A stretch of DNA of 64,000 nucleotides, from NCBI GenBank assembly GCA_008508345.1, contig QNGE01001241.1, positions 72,114 to 136,113 on the forward strand. The letters are read 5' to 3'. The stretch comes from Paragonimus westermani. Lineage: Eukaryota; Platyhelminthes; Trematoda; Plagiorchiida; Troglotrematidae. Position numbers and translations under genes: made by a program. The notes under the pieces are model-generated. The model did no database searches. It was not told the origin of the DNA and was given only the letters and a program-made list of their open reading frames with translations. Every line of letters starts with the position of its first letter. Position 1 is the first letter of the stretch. Shown here piece after piece: positions 24,891 to 38,250 of this stretch.

Positions 24891-27347
24891 CCAGCGTGAC
24901 GAACCAAAGCATGTTATAACCAGTCTGACTGTTTGGCGGATTATGTATTAGTTTAGGACACACCTTGTGGGAGTATTCTCCAAGGCTGTTTCGTTTGCAG
25001 ATATTATGACGTTTTCCCCATCGCTTGTTGTTGTTATTGATGTAGTTGAGCTGAAAAAACAACATCGCCAAGATGTCAACAAGAATCGTTTACCTAGATT
25101 AGGGTGTGGGGAAACAACATACTAAGTCAACCCGGTGGTGATCGATTCATCTGTGAGTGATGTTCGAAATTGATTGACGAGGGGTTGTAAACAGCGTTTT
25201 TAACTTTTATCTTTTCTTGTATATGCACTTTCAGCGATTTACCGCTAAATAACAATCTTACGCCGTGTTTTTTTTCATATTTTGCCTGAACATCATAACG
25301 CCGTTCAGTCGTAAACAGCGGATCACTTTACAGGTTTTGTAATGCGGAACTGCGGTGTTCATGATTACGAGGGTAACAAGCTTACTGACTAGCATATTGA
25401 GCAGTTTGCTTAGTACGGATGAGTTTTGTCTAAACGTTAGCCATTTCTACAGAAAAAGGATGAAATGTTTACTGATACTATTTTATTCCACACATACCAA
25501 CTACATCATTTCGATGGGACAAGGTACGTGATCCGTATAGCCATGTGTTCATCCGACTGCATTCAGAAATCAAATAAATCCTTTTTCATTCGAACATCTT
25601 GAGGCACTTAATATAAGATCACTCTAAAAGTTATCGCACCTTTGGGAAACTTAACTTAGAATAAGTTTCATAATTTTCATAAAAGCAGACATTATCGTTT
25701 CCAACCTACTTTTACCTGTACGAAATAAACATGTCCGAGTGGCTTGAACAAAATGCTGCTCTTGTAAACGTCATGCAGTTTTTGAGTTCGTCGGAATCTC
25801 AAAAACGTTTCTTTACGAGGAACTAGTTCAGAGTGCAAAAAAAGTGAGAACCTGATCGCGGAATATCCGAAGATTTATGTGGATGGAGTGATTCTCAAAT
25901 ACCTTTCCAGAAAAATCTTTTAGAAGATTATGTATACTGTTGGAAGTCTAGCATTATCATGCGAGAAGACTGAACAGTGCCTGGTTGCTGTATTAACAAT
26001 TTCTGATAATCCATTCCAACTTTATGCGAGTATGATTCCGCTTTAGATAGTGCCCCAGGTCACAGGAAGTAGTGGAAAAATATGCCGACAAACAGTGCCA
26101 AGGATATTCCTTTAGTGAAGATCACGTGTGAGTACGGTTTCAGGCCTCTATGCGAACCTTTCTGAGATATCGTCTAAACTCCATTTTCATCAGAACTAAT
26201 AAGGTGTAACAAAACACGTTAATACTTTTCTAATAATGGTAATAAAATGCCCGTTTCTGAAGTTATATTTATATGTATCTGTGTCCATTTCATGTGATTC
26301 CCCTTTATCACGCTTTCTCTTCGTTCCTGTGGCGCTGAAGAAGAATGACACGAAAATAGGTGCTGTGTCGTGCGCTTCTACACAGCCGTCACTCATCCTG
26401 CTAGCTAATTTTACATTGGCACTTTCAGGCTATCATCTAAGCGAATCAGGGTTTATTTATTATGGGGTCATCCTCGACCACCATATCACTGGATCCGAAT
26501 TTCGCAAACCGTTTTTGAGTGGTTTCTCTTGTCTACGCTTTCTCGTCTGAAGTTTCCTGTTTGTCTTTCTCCCTTGATAGGGAAGTTTATGCAAAACAGA
26601 AAGTCAAATAACCACGTATTTTTTTGTCACTGCAGCGTTTCAATGTATGTCGAAAATTAATGGGAAAAAACGGGTGTCACGCCAAACAAATAATGTAACA
26701 CTTTCGGATGCTTTTGTTTAACACAACAATCTTTAGAGTCACCCACCAAAAACTCTACAGAATCCTCCGGATGCTTTGATTCATTTTATTGTAGCTGACC
26801 CCTCCGTGAATATTCTGAAACGGAACATATTGTATTTTTGATTTAATGGAAGGTTTTATTTGAGGGGCAACTCGATGGTTGTCTCTAACCTCCAATATTT
26901 TGTATTTTATGAAGCTTAGAAGCCACGTTTTCCTGGGTGCAGTCTTCATTGTTGCGTTGGCCTTCACATATTGTGCTGTTATAGCGATCACAAAAGACGC
27001 TTTGCCTGGGGATTTGGTTATTACACGAAATCCATTACAAGTTATGTGTAAACACTGAACAACGAATGCGTACACTAATCTGCATGGCTGACGTGCATCA
27101 TCACTCGTTGGGCAACAGTACATCGTCAGTCACCTCACATAGCGTGTAGATACGGTTTCAATAGTCACTTCTGGTCTCCCATATTCCTGGCGTTGAGACT
27201 TGCTCTTTGGTTCCCGAGCGGTCACAACGTTACTTCACTTAAAGTATCAATACTGTTATTCCATCTACTGGCTAATCTGTTTACATTCCCTCTTTTGAGA
27301 TGTACATTTCTTCAGTCAACACCCATTTTGTGTACATTCTCCTTCAG
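24891..27347. other. Sequence upstream of first visible Kv4 exon
   Basis: This should be the 3' part of the Kv4 intron preceding the S4 exon. I searched for the expected preceding coding pattern (S2-S3, ending in an IDVVAI..YYIGL-like block) and did not find it. A 122-codon - strand frame at 26755-27123 has no recognisable motif. A pyrimidine-rich tract leads into the acceptor CCTTCAG at 27341-27347. Confidence 0.5.
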
Positions 27348-27613
27348 AGCGTATCAGGAGTTTTCACCACGCTCCGGGTGTTTCGCGTGTTTCGCGTGTT
27401 CAAATTCTCACGGCACAGCGTCGGATTGCGAATTCTTGGCTACACGCTGAAATCGTGCGCCTCGGAGCTGGGCTTCCTGTTGTTTAGTCTGACTATGGTG
27501 ATTATCATCTTCGCCACAGTGATGTACTACGCAGAAAAGACCGTGGAGGGCACAACCTTTTCAAGCATTCCGTCCGCATTCTGGTACACCATTGTCACCA
27601 TGACCACACTAGG
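27348..27613 (+). CDS. Shal/Kv4 (KCND-like): Kv4/Shal K+ channel exon: S4, S5, pore helix
   Basis: This exon encodes the voltage sensor and the first half of the pore of a Kv4-type A-current potassium channel in the plasma membrane. The frame starts in phase 0 after the acceptor CCTTCAG with [20 protein letters not shown], the S4 helix with an Arg or Lys every third residue. [20 protein letters not shown] (S4-S5 linker) follows, then the S5 helix [20 protein letters not shown] and the pore helix [13 protein letters not shown]. The exon ends two bases into the first Gly of the filter at a GG|GTGAGT donor. The near-identity to Kv4 family sequence through the S4-S5 linker identifies the subfamily. 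The T1 domain and S1-S3 must come from exons outside the recognised sequence. Confidence 0.95.
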
Positions 27614-28239
27614 GTGAGTTATATTCGCCGACTGTTGTCAGTCTTTGCCCATCTCTTTTTTCGTGTAATCCTACGTGCTGATGTCGTCTTGCACGTCGTA
27701 AGTAGAATTTCTTCCCATGTCCTGTACACCCTATCACCGTCAATCTTGGTTTGTGCTCATGTTATGTTTGCTGCTTTGTTCTTATTTTAATCAGAGCACG
27801 TAATCAACCAGCGAACATCTTTGAGTCGGTGTTGGTTTGACAAGCAGATTTGTGAGAGAGCATCCAAAACCACTAACTACCGTGACGCTTGTAACAGTTA
27901 CGATTAGACTTCATCTCGCTCGTTGGACGGACATTCTGTCTCTTTACCAGTGCGAAGTCGATTAACTTTTCAGCATACTGTTTATCTCTCTCTCTCCTAG
28001 TGTGTCATTACGCGGAGTACATCTCAATTGATCTTTGAACGTCATTTACCTGTAGCTGTCGTATTTACACTGAGACGGGCGTTTCGACTTTGTCGTCCGA
28101 AAGCGGTCACCATGTTCATCATCGTAGACAGCAATGTATCAGCCGTTCATACCGATGCTAAGTATCATGCAGCCATGGAGAGAAGAGACAAGGCCCAACT
28201 CGAAGTCAAAAGAAAGAAGAGAGAGGGGATCTAACCAAG

Positions 28240-28660
28240 CCTTGAACACCAAGCAAATAATATCCTATACTCTGAGCCAACCTAAGGAGTTATCAGCTAG
28301 ACAACTTCCTTGCAGCCCTCTGTGCTTCCTCTCTGCGCCCGGGCACCAAACGTACCACCTCTTTCTTTTTCTATTTTTTTCTCCTTTGGCCAAAACACCC
28401 CAATTTTGTAGTCATGTCACAGGCAAATGCAGTGAAGCCCGAGTTGTTAGTTTCTGCCAGTAGATGAAAGGGACAATCGTGAAAAGTGTTTGTGATGGCA
28501 TCCGAAGTGTGGTCTGTTGGAATATATGCAGATATAAAAAATAAACCACCTGTCTCCGATTTGTCTGTACCAACTTTGACTAACCCTGACAGCACATAAA
28601 CTGTGGTCAAGTCGATCAAGCTGTGTTCAGTGCAATCCATACTCCAGCTAGTTCGTGAGA
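28240..28660 (-). pseudogene. LINE endonuclease fragment in Kv4 intron
   Basis: On the - strand the frame ending at 28371 reads LFFISAYIPTDHTSDAITNT and then FACDMTTKLGCFG. These match the ISAYAPT and AGDxNAxLG blocks of the apurinic-type endonuclease of EN-RT LINEs of the same general type as the other copies in this window. After a frameshift GGTFGAR (about 28345) corresponds to the GGRFG block. The active-site Asn in the GDFN-type block is replaced (CDMTT). The RT part is absent. Confidence 0.75.
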
Positions 28661-31600
28661 TTAGGCTTCGTCGTCACCAGAGATCCTATGTTGTAATAAG
28701 TGACCCAAAACATTATCCAAGGGCAAATTCAAGCAAATTACGTTACTGAAACCGCAAGGGAGACACAGCGCACACTCACTTCCAGAGTCAAGAGGAGACT
28801 TGCCAGAGCAGTTGCTGGTCTACTTGTAGAAGGATGTAGACGAAACTTGGAAGCAGAAAAGGTGGAAAATAAACGGATTGGTCTCTCAGAGCAACTATAA
28901 CTCATATTACTTCACTTTACTTTAGATTTTACTAATATTCTGATTGGATAAGAGATCACGAAAGATTTACGCACTTGGTTGTGAGCATCTCTTCCACCGT
29001 CAATTTCTAGTTTCTTTTTAACAGAAGAGTTACCGCAAGACTAAACCTGTGACTGTACAGAGTCTACCGTCTTTTCATCCTGGACAATTTTGCTGTCTTA
29101 TTTAGATAGTATCAGCAGTGTGAAGGCTGATGTTCAACATATTCTTAGTGTTTAGAATTTCGAATGACTAGAGTGATACCGGTCGATTTGGTGCTTTTGT
29201 GGAGACGTCGCATTCTTAAGTGCCTATTGCTCATTTAGTACCTCCAAATGAAAAGTCTACATCAATTGTCTACGCAAACATGAGTTTTTCGGAATGGAAG
29301 CCTCTGTATATAATCAGGACCGTATCGATTTCTATGTCTACTTTTCGCATTTGTACTTCGGTCTATCGTACGTTACATTTTAGTCAGTAATGTATGGCAC
29401 TTCAAAGTGCATTTAGTGAGATCTATTTGAATGTGTCAGTTATTGAATTCTGTCGCTTAGTATTTCGTCTTCCAATGTCAATTTAATTTTGGTTGACCAC
29501 CCCTTCAAGTTACTTTTCGTGGTTCACTTAATTTTTTTACTGCGCGAGAATGCTCCTTATGGAAATGGGAGAAGCATTATAGAAAAAAGGTTTGAAACGC
29601 TATTTACGGAGTGGTCGTGAAATGATGGTTTAGAAAAGAAATACCGTTTTGTCTGCGCATCTTACCTGATCCATCTGTTTAGTAATGTCTCAATTTTTGC
29701 ATGGCTGACCCAAATGCGAGCCCCAAGCATGACACGGATACGCAGCCGGATATCGCTAGGCCTTGCCGAATTGCATTAATGTCGTTAAGCTTTTGTGGAT
29801 TTGCTTAATGAGCGTGGTCTGCGGGTCGGAGGTTTTCATAGAGACACCGCTTTAACACCAAATTATTAGAAATCGCCTGAAATACGGCCCACACCTCACA
29901 TGCCTGAGGCGCCGGGCTGTTAACGACCTCGACTGGATCCAAATTCGGCACGATGACAGTCAAGAATATTTCTTTTGATTGGTTCAATTCCCTGTCGCCA
30001 AATTACTGGCGGACTTTGCAAACAAGCGGTAACGATTGAATAACAGAAGTGCGCCTCATGTTTAGGGGACGACTGGCGGGATGTGGAAGACAGATAGATA
30101 GTTTGAGACGGCGAAATGATTTTGTACTGATACGAAAGGTTATTTAGCCGAAAGGATACTGTAATGTTCAGTTGAATTCTTTTTGTCGAACGAGCGTGAA
30201 CGGTATATCAAGGTTGGTCCTCTGATGAGATTACAAAAATCTTTGTCGGCAAAAATCTCCCTTCCATTCATACTGACAAAGTGCCCAACTGACTGAAATG
30301 CTTCTATACAACTTAACTTACTCAGGTTTTTAGATAACTGGTAGTGTGACCACAGAATGCTTGACAACTTTTCGGCCGTTTTTTACTGGAATCCTTCATA
30401 GCATCTTTCAAAGCACCCTGTCATCGCCACCACTGATACTCTTTGATGTTCAGTGAAGATGACCATTTACCAGGTTTGTAACAGTGATGTTGACCACGGT
30501 GCTCTATTAGCAAAAGAAACAAGGTTGTGAATTGAAAGGATCCAGTCTGCTTCCTCTTGCTTTAGAAACTGATTACACCCTTCATTGATTACGGCTCCGA
30601 TGCGCTCATATTTGTGTCCGGGTTTTCCAGAGGCGTATATTTGAAACTAACAGATTTTAAAAATCACCATTACTTGTAGTTGCATCCTGTTGTTTATGAT
30701 TGATTAGACTTTGAAACGGCGAACGAATACCACGATTTGTTTATCAGTTGTCTGGAATGGTTGTGCATCGCCACTCTGCCTAACTATTTGGTTCTCAATT
30801 AAATTAAATTGGCATCGGCTTAGAAATACAGTCAGCAGTCACTTGCTGACTGCAAACAGACTGCAGTCTATGATCTCATACTTCTCACCTTTTCTGAGAG
30901 ACCCTGTTTATCTCGTTAAGACAGTGAATGCCTATTGTTATTCTTGGAATTGGGAAACAAAATAGATCGAGAAAATGGACGTTACTACTGTATAGGGTAA
31001 GACTAGGAGCACTATTTTACATTCAAGACAACATTTTAGGCTTTTTGTGGTCACACAACATGATTTGTCTGCAATTTAGACTGGCATAGCACTTTCATCT
31101 GTGCAATTTCGCATTCCAATTCAGTTGTGTGCCAACAAAGCAATGACGTGTTACACAAGTTGTTGAAAGAAACCACAGCTTTATACCTCTTAGTATGCTG
31201 AAAGTGATAGGTGGTTTGTAATTTTCTATGCAGGCTCAAAGTTTACACCATTTTACACAAATAGCTGTCTGGTGCATTACGGTTTCTTTTCTGTCGATCA
31301 CAGTACTTCCAGATTGGACTGTGACATATTCTCACCCGTATGGATTGTATCTGTGAAAGCTGCCGGTCAAACTGAGAAGGACGTTACCCCACTCATAAAC
31401 ATCAATTCTGGTTACTAGTCTGTCAAACTATGCTTGCGTACAGGTCTGCTCCATACTAGTTATCATGATTGGTTGCGAGATGGAATGTTTACCCGAGGCA
31501 AACATGGTGGTTGAACATTTAAAGCTGTCAAATGGACTATCAAACGCATTTCTTGGTTCAAAAATTCAGTCAGTTCTGGTAATGCGTCGGATTGTGGAAT

Positions 31601-33190
31601 CGGGTTACCAGGTTAACTGTACATCGTCGTATTAAACTTTTGGACACACACCACTTGGAACGCAGTATTCTTGGGAATGGTCTCTTGTTTCCTCTTTCTC
31701 TCTCTATTCTCACGGGTGAGCTCTAACTCATCATGGTGTATTTGCAAACACTGATCACTTTTAAGGTACATCTGCCTAACCGAAGCAGAGAGGAAATCGG
31801 TTGCGGGATATTAATCTTTCATTTTACTCTCATAAACCGATCATGTAAACCCTGCGAACATTCTGTGGAAGGTGCGTAACAACAACAAATGACTGACCAT
31901 GCAAATTGATTTCAGTTTTTCACGACCCAATGAGGCAACTCTATCTACGGTAAAAAAAATAATCGAATCACTCTCTTCTGCGCCTTAAAAAGGGTCAGCA
32001 TCTTCTGACTAACACAATTTCATCTAATGCTATCAATTTTAGTTCACGATTACGCAGAACATCTGGAATAATTTGGCCCCAACGATCGATTACCGTATTT
32101 TATTCCTCTGTCATCACTAATCTGCTTGGTGTTTGTATAGTTAGGGAATTTTTTGGCTGACGCCACCGTTGTTAATCATCCAGGTATATAATTAGCCATG
32201 CGTTACTGCAATTGCCCATCCGTTCTCTATACGTTTAATGATATTGCAGTGGTTATTAACCTTGTGCGGAACGTGGGGAAAAGGCTATTAGATTAGGTGG
32301 TCCTTACGGTAATGCGGGAACAAATCCTTAGTGGTGAGAATAAATTGATTTCAACATCTTGTGGTATGTCTTCTCTCACTCTTGGAAAAATGTTGATTTT
32401 ACGAAGATTTTACTAAATCTATTATATTAATGCTTGAATTGTTTTCGCAACCAGCCCGCAAATAGGTTTCCGGGTAGTATGCGAAAAGACCATTATTTTT
32501 TCGGAGGCATTCGGTTGACTAACTACGTAAATAATTTGTATGATACTTTTTGTGTGGAGTTGGTTTAACTTTGTGGTTATGTCCTCGTTGCTGGTTTTTC
32601 AAGATCTGCCGATGACATTTGTCAACTAGAAAGTCTGTAAAAATGCCAAAATTCGTAACAGTACAACAGGTTGATTGGCCCACTTGTCTACTTGATTGTC
32701 GTGTCATAAAATTTCTAGTTTTTTTTCACTAGTCAAACTCTAACCAACGGTATTTCTAGGATTTGTAGCTGCAATATCGAACTTTTGCTTGGTGTAACGG
32801 AACTGTGTATACTTTCGTCTCAGTCAGTGGCTGGGACATTTGTTTTAGAGATTGACGTGAGACAATCAGCCTTTTTCTTTGACGTTTTGTGAAATCAAAT
32901 TGGTTGTAACCAAAACCCATTGGATAGCGCTTTCTTGGTGGTAGAGAGCTGATTGTCTGTGATTGCCTCGTTGTTGATTGGAAAGTTACACTTGAGGGGT
33001 ACCTGTTTGACTTTCGTGTTTCAAACTAAAAGATGGAAACTGAGCTTGAACAGTGAAAACTACGAAAATGAGAACTCGACATATGGCGACGAGAGGTCAA
33101 TAATGACAAAAGTAGTAAGGGTAATATGACCATAAGGTTGTCTAATTATTACTGCTAAAATAGTTGTACTGATGTGATTTTGCATTCTAC

Positions 33191-33766
33191 TGTGGTGGAT
33201 TGTCAGGTCGGAGGTGCGAGTTTTCGAACGCTCGGTCGGATACCTCAACGCGGGAGGGAGGTACGTTCGAAAACCTGCCGCGACCGGATCAAGGACAACG
33301 TGCGCGATCGGATGAGTCATCGCTCGACTGGATCGGACCAACGGGAGAGGCAGGGCAGGCGAAATACGACAGACGGCCAGATCGGAGGCGGGGTTATTCC
33401 AACGTTTAGAGGAACATCTCGACACGATGTTGGAATACGGTCAAGGCCAACACTAGGTGGATGGCGGACAGCACGAGCAGCCGGAGGAGCCATCGCGCAA
33501 CGAAATCGGACAAACAGACGAGGAATGGCAAGCGGAAAACCCTCCGATAGAAGGCACCGGTCACACACGTAAACCGGTTAGAAGTGCACACGACGTGTGA
33601 ACGGAAACCGGGGGGTGTTGCGGGTTGGAATTACGACTCAAACGAGAGAGCGCGCATTGTCCTTGATCCGATCGCGGCAGGTTTTCGAACGTACCTCCCC
33701 CCCCCGCGTTGAGGGATTCAGCCGAGCGTTCGAAAACTCGCACCTCCGACCTGACAATCCACCACA
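33191..33766. mobile_element. GC-rich element with 127-bp inverted ends
   Basis: The ends are inverted copies: 33191-33320 and 33640-33766. The outer sequence is TGTGGTGGATTGTCAGG at the left and its complement at the right. CTAC occurs immediately outside both ends (33187-33190 and 33767-33770), a likely 4-bp target-site duplication. The interior (33321-33639) is much more GC-rich than the surrounding intron and has open frames but no recognisable domain. It contains an inner ATTCCAAC...GTTGGAAT inverted pair. TG...CA ends and a 4-bp duplication resemble LTR-element termini, but inverted ends fit a non-autonomous foldback or terminal-inverted-repeat element. The class is unresolved. Confidence 0.75.
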
Positions 33767-36700
33767 CTACGAGTTGTCAGCATTGTTCCATAAGATCATG
33801 CAATGAGACCAAATCGGAAGCTGATTGAGGATTATGCTAAACGGTCAAGTCCAAAGGGTATTAGCTGTCCGCATCCACCGGTTAATTTTCCGTCAGGCTT
33901 GGACTGTTGAGAAACCAAGGTGATGTGTCGCCTACACAATACGGTTCGAGGGAATTTTGTCTACATTGCTCAATCGTACTAACTTTTTATGACGTTAGAT
34001 CTGTAAGTCTACGTCGACACAAGAGGAACAGGTTTTGTTCATCAGGCGATGAAATGGTGAGCGCATCAGTCACTTTAGGATGCTGTGCAGCGAGGCTATT
34101 CAGTAGTCGTTTATCAGTTATTTTCATGTTGGTTCGTTCTCGAACTACTCTTCAGTGACGTGAGAACCTAACTAAGAGATGCACTTATCAAAGCGAATTC
34201 ACTGGCATTAATAGGGCATTTCTATGGCTGATCTCAAGTAAACTGGGCAAACGGAGTAGTGCCCGCAAGACTGGACCTCACAGATGTAACAGTCAATACT
34301 ATTTTCACTGTTATCGGTCAGAACTAGTTACCTCTGCATGAGCGTTTTATAAATATTCTATAACGATGGACGTTTAGGATGAAGGCAGACAAGATCCTTA
34401 TGGGAGGCATCCACCAAAATTCGTTTTAGCGATATGCGCAGAATCGTAAAACTAACGAAATGGTTCAAGCCTATAAGAAGTTGAATACGTTTCTGAGAAT
34501 CCAACACATGTTTGCTGTCTGTTAACTCTTCTTAGTCTGCCACATGACACTTAGAAGTTTTGTATGAGTTAAGCTTGAGAAGAGCAGAAGAAGACTGATT
34601 CTCAGTCTTCCCTTCCCAACCACTGAAATTAACTCTTCTAGTGATGTTTTGAAACGCGTTCACTCTTTACCTACAACGTGCTCAATATTCAAACCACTGA
34701 AGGTACAGACCTATCAAACAGACAAAGTTCGAAATCTCACTAAGGAAAGCTACTATACCAGCTTGAGCCGAAGTTGGTTTCGTGTTTTTCTGTTGAGATT
34801 GTTGCGTCACTTTCTAGCTTCAAACATATGCTAATGTTGTTGCTTAATGTTTCAAACTTATCTAGGTGTTAATTCACTGCAAAGGACGTGGTCGTTCTCA
34901 ACATTGAAGATTATGCCATCACAGTCCTCGTGAACAAAATAGAATACTTGTGTTTGATAATGATCTTCTGGTGGAAGTCAATATTTCGAGACAGCCCTAC
35001 CAGGAAAACACCAGTAAAGCTCCATAAAAACGTCACTGAAGACATAAGTCTGTGAGATAAACCAACGTAATCTTCAGATGTCCGTTCCTCATTAGTGTGT
35101 GTACCAGTTTGGCATTGGATATTTTCCTACGTTTGTTTGAACACCAAAGTTAGAGTTCGATTGACTGTGACACTCTTTACAAACGACGTGCCAACACCCA
35201 TTTTAGTCGATTTTCTAATCTGATTTCTCCTCTTTGCAAGTTTCGGTTGGGGGCCTTGTAGCTACTTTTTTTCAAACATATTGTTAAGCCAAATTCAGAG
35301 CGAACAATTTCGATGTGCTATGTATTGTTTTGCAGCATATAATACCCGATTTTTTGGCGATGGCTCAAAGGGATGATTTGGTCTGAACCTTGTTATACAT
35401 GATTAGGCACATGCACACAATTGACTGGATTGATGAGGTAAAGGAATTTGTGATTAAGCTTTATTTAGCAATGATTGTCTGAGAATCTTTGCAAAACGTC
35501 TGTGACGGCTACCAGCAGGCAAACCTCTGCTTTAAACGGCCCTCAGGAAAGAAATCTTTCTGAATTTACCCGTCAAATAGGGATGCATTGTTATCGTTTT
35601 TGACAGAAGTTCAAAAGCTGGCTCAAACTTTACTTAAAAAACTGCTGAAATGCGAGTGTCGGCTTTTACTCTGTAGAGTATTTTAAATGCTTTTGACCCT
35701 CCTGGTTCTCCTATCGCGTTGACTTGCTCTTTACTGCGACAGATTATTGTGTTTATCCTTAATTGATTACTGTTCAAGAGTAAGTACTATATCAGCAACA
35801 CCTCGGCTTTTTCGCTGAAAGTGTTGCCCTCCTGTCTGTTGACGTCGTTCACCGTGTTCCTGTTCAATTAGAGTCGGAAGGTGTTCGTTTTTATTGAAGC
35901 CTTGTTGACTGCTCATTATCGTTCAGTACTCGGTGCTGACACAATCAGTACACCTAATATGAAACGATCTCTGTTCTTGTTAGTGTCATATGTAATCACT
36001 TTTCTCAGCTGCAAATGTGCTTCACGTATACTGGGCATTTCATATTGCCGTTCGCCAGTTGTTTGGTTTGGTCAGCTACCAAGCGTGAGTGACTGTGTGG
36101 GTGCAATTGTTACGTCGTACAATATAACCTAACCGGTCCTCTCAAAGTATTCTCCATGGTTGTTTGACTTACAAACTATCCTGTTGATTCCACTTTACGA
36201 TGATGTTCGGTCAGTTGATCGTGATAAGCAAACGGTGTACATGGGGACATCCATGAAGGGCTAACGTCTCAGAAATCTTCCACGTATGTAACAGACGACA
36301 AGATGCACCTATATCAATTAATATCTGACTGAAAATCGTATGGCTCAGTGCAAAATATACAGTGCAGTCGGAAGTCTCTCCATGTTTCATAACCTAAGGC
36401 AGAAAGTTTATACTAAATTCGCTCAAATTGTGTTAAGAAGCGTGAAAAACAGGCTGATAGTTTTGAATTGCATAGGCGATAACCTTCACGAGTCTATATT
36501 TATAGGACAGTTTTTATTTGAGTAGATAATTGTTCAGACTGGTTTGGTGTCTTTTTTTGTCTGCTCGGTTTGCTCGATTCGTGCAATTTCTGTGTTTGTG
36601 ATGAGATGTTTACGACAGGTTCATAGCCAACGTCGCTTAATGCTTCAAACCTTAGTTGAAACAGTAATAAAGAAGAAAGTACATGTATTTTCAGAAACAA

Positions 36701-38238
36701 CGAGCCTCTAATTTAATTCAATGTGACTGACGTGCTGCGTTTACTCATTGATCTTTCTGCATTGACAGTTTAGACTGGGTCATATGCTTTGTCTGTAAAT
36801 TTTTGCGTTGTGTTACTATGAATACTGTTTAGTTTGATGAGTCACAACTACGAGCATCAGTAGTACCTCCGGTGTGAGCTATGGTGATGTACCGTTTGCA
36901 GTGATTAGACAACCTAATTTACAAATTAGCAACATGTTTGCCTTACCAAGTTATTGCCACTCGAAGTCATCGGCTTGTAAGTATATTCATGAGGTTTCCA
37001 GAATAAAATTTAACTACTTTTATTGATAACCCGACGACTCCGCAAGTGATTGAGGCTGATGCTGTTTGGGATCCTCATAACCGTTTGCGTTGATGACTAA
37101 ACATTTTCACCGATACGGATACCTGTTACGACGCAAAGCATGTTTACAATTAAACGATGATCGTTGGTCCTTCTCATCCTTCTAATCATTTGAGTAATTT
37201 TTCACCTCACTATTTATGTAATCGCGTTTACTTTTGATAAACTTTTACATCAAGATACTCAGGATTTTCCAAAAAACTCGATGTGCTTTTAAGCCTGTGT
37301 ACGTCGTTGTTTATCTCGGCCTAGTCGATTTGATCATCTTTCCCAGAGATTGGCTTTAGAGTATTTATTACATTGACTTGTTTTTCAATTCTGTCACCCA
37401 AATATTATGCAGAATGATTGTCAGCAGGGTCGTAACTCATTATACCGTGATGTTGGCGGATTCTAGGTTGACCAACTAGACCGAACGTCTTCGTATTAAT
37501 TTAGGTGTCCTGATGACGCCAGCCCCACAATAAACCCAGCGTATCGCATGGTTTCGGTCATTGCACTGTGCATAAACTGATGGTGAAACGAATTCTCTCT
37601 TCACCGAGCCGGTTTGTGTGCGTTGCCCCCAAAAACACAACATACACCTTTGTATGGATAGTCAGATGTGGCAGTATGATGAAAATGTTTGTCTCGTATT
37701 ACGCGTAGGATTGATAAGTGATTGATCATAGTCGCCAAAACGTTTTAATTGTGTTTCGATCGGTATGATTTGCCTATCGTAGCCTATCCAAATTACTCAG
37801 ATACATTGTCGAACACGCTTAGTTGATTGAAGATTATGGCTTCAATACTACTCGGCAACTCACTGTTGGTTTAGTGTTATTTAGTCGTAAAATACTGACG
37901 GTATACTCGATCAGAACTCGATCACAATTTTTATTTCGTTCACAATGTAGTTGAAAAAACTAGTGGGGCCAATTGTAACAGATTTGTCAAAATCAGTCTT
38001 GCTACCAACGTTTCATTCATCTACGAACTGTTGTGTTGGGATGTTCTGCGTCCGCTAAGAGCCAGCTATTTTGGCTGTAGCTGTTAGTCTGCTCATGTCA
38101 ATCCAAAACTACGTATGTCAGTCATGCACACGCTGGCCGAGTGTTTTATGCAAGCAGAAGTCATGAGTGATGAGAATGACAAACATGCATGGGACCACCT
38201 CATTCAAAACATTTTCGACAACTAGCGATTGTTCATGC

Positions 38239-38250
38239 GTGTGTGTGTGT
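38239..38250. repeat. (GT)6 microsatellite
   Basis: A short GT run followed by a T-tract inside the Kv4 intron. Confidence 0.85.

Noticed and set aside
25036..25055. A VIDVVE string resembling the Kv S3 helix
   Set aside because: The flanking codons do not continue the S3 pattern, and no acceptor or donor fits the needed phase.
26755..27123. A 122-codon - strand frame just upstream of the S4 exon
   Set aside because: Composition and lack of any motif suggest chance. It is antisense to a gene intron with no splice or promoter support.
28028..28234. A Lys/Arg-rich + frame after the S4 exon, resembling the basic Kv4 tail
   Set aside because: The true tail continuation is the exon at 46728. 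This frame overlaps or abuts LINE remains on the other strand and has no suitable acceptor phase.
33174..33572. A 132-codon Arg/Gly-rich + frame
   Set aside because: It runs across the left inverted arm and interior of the GC-rich element. Several overlapping frames of similar length exist on both strands, so none can be preferred.
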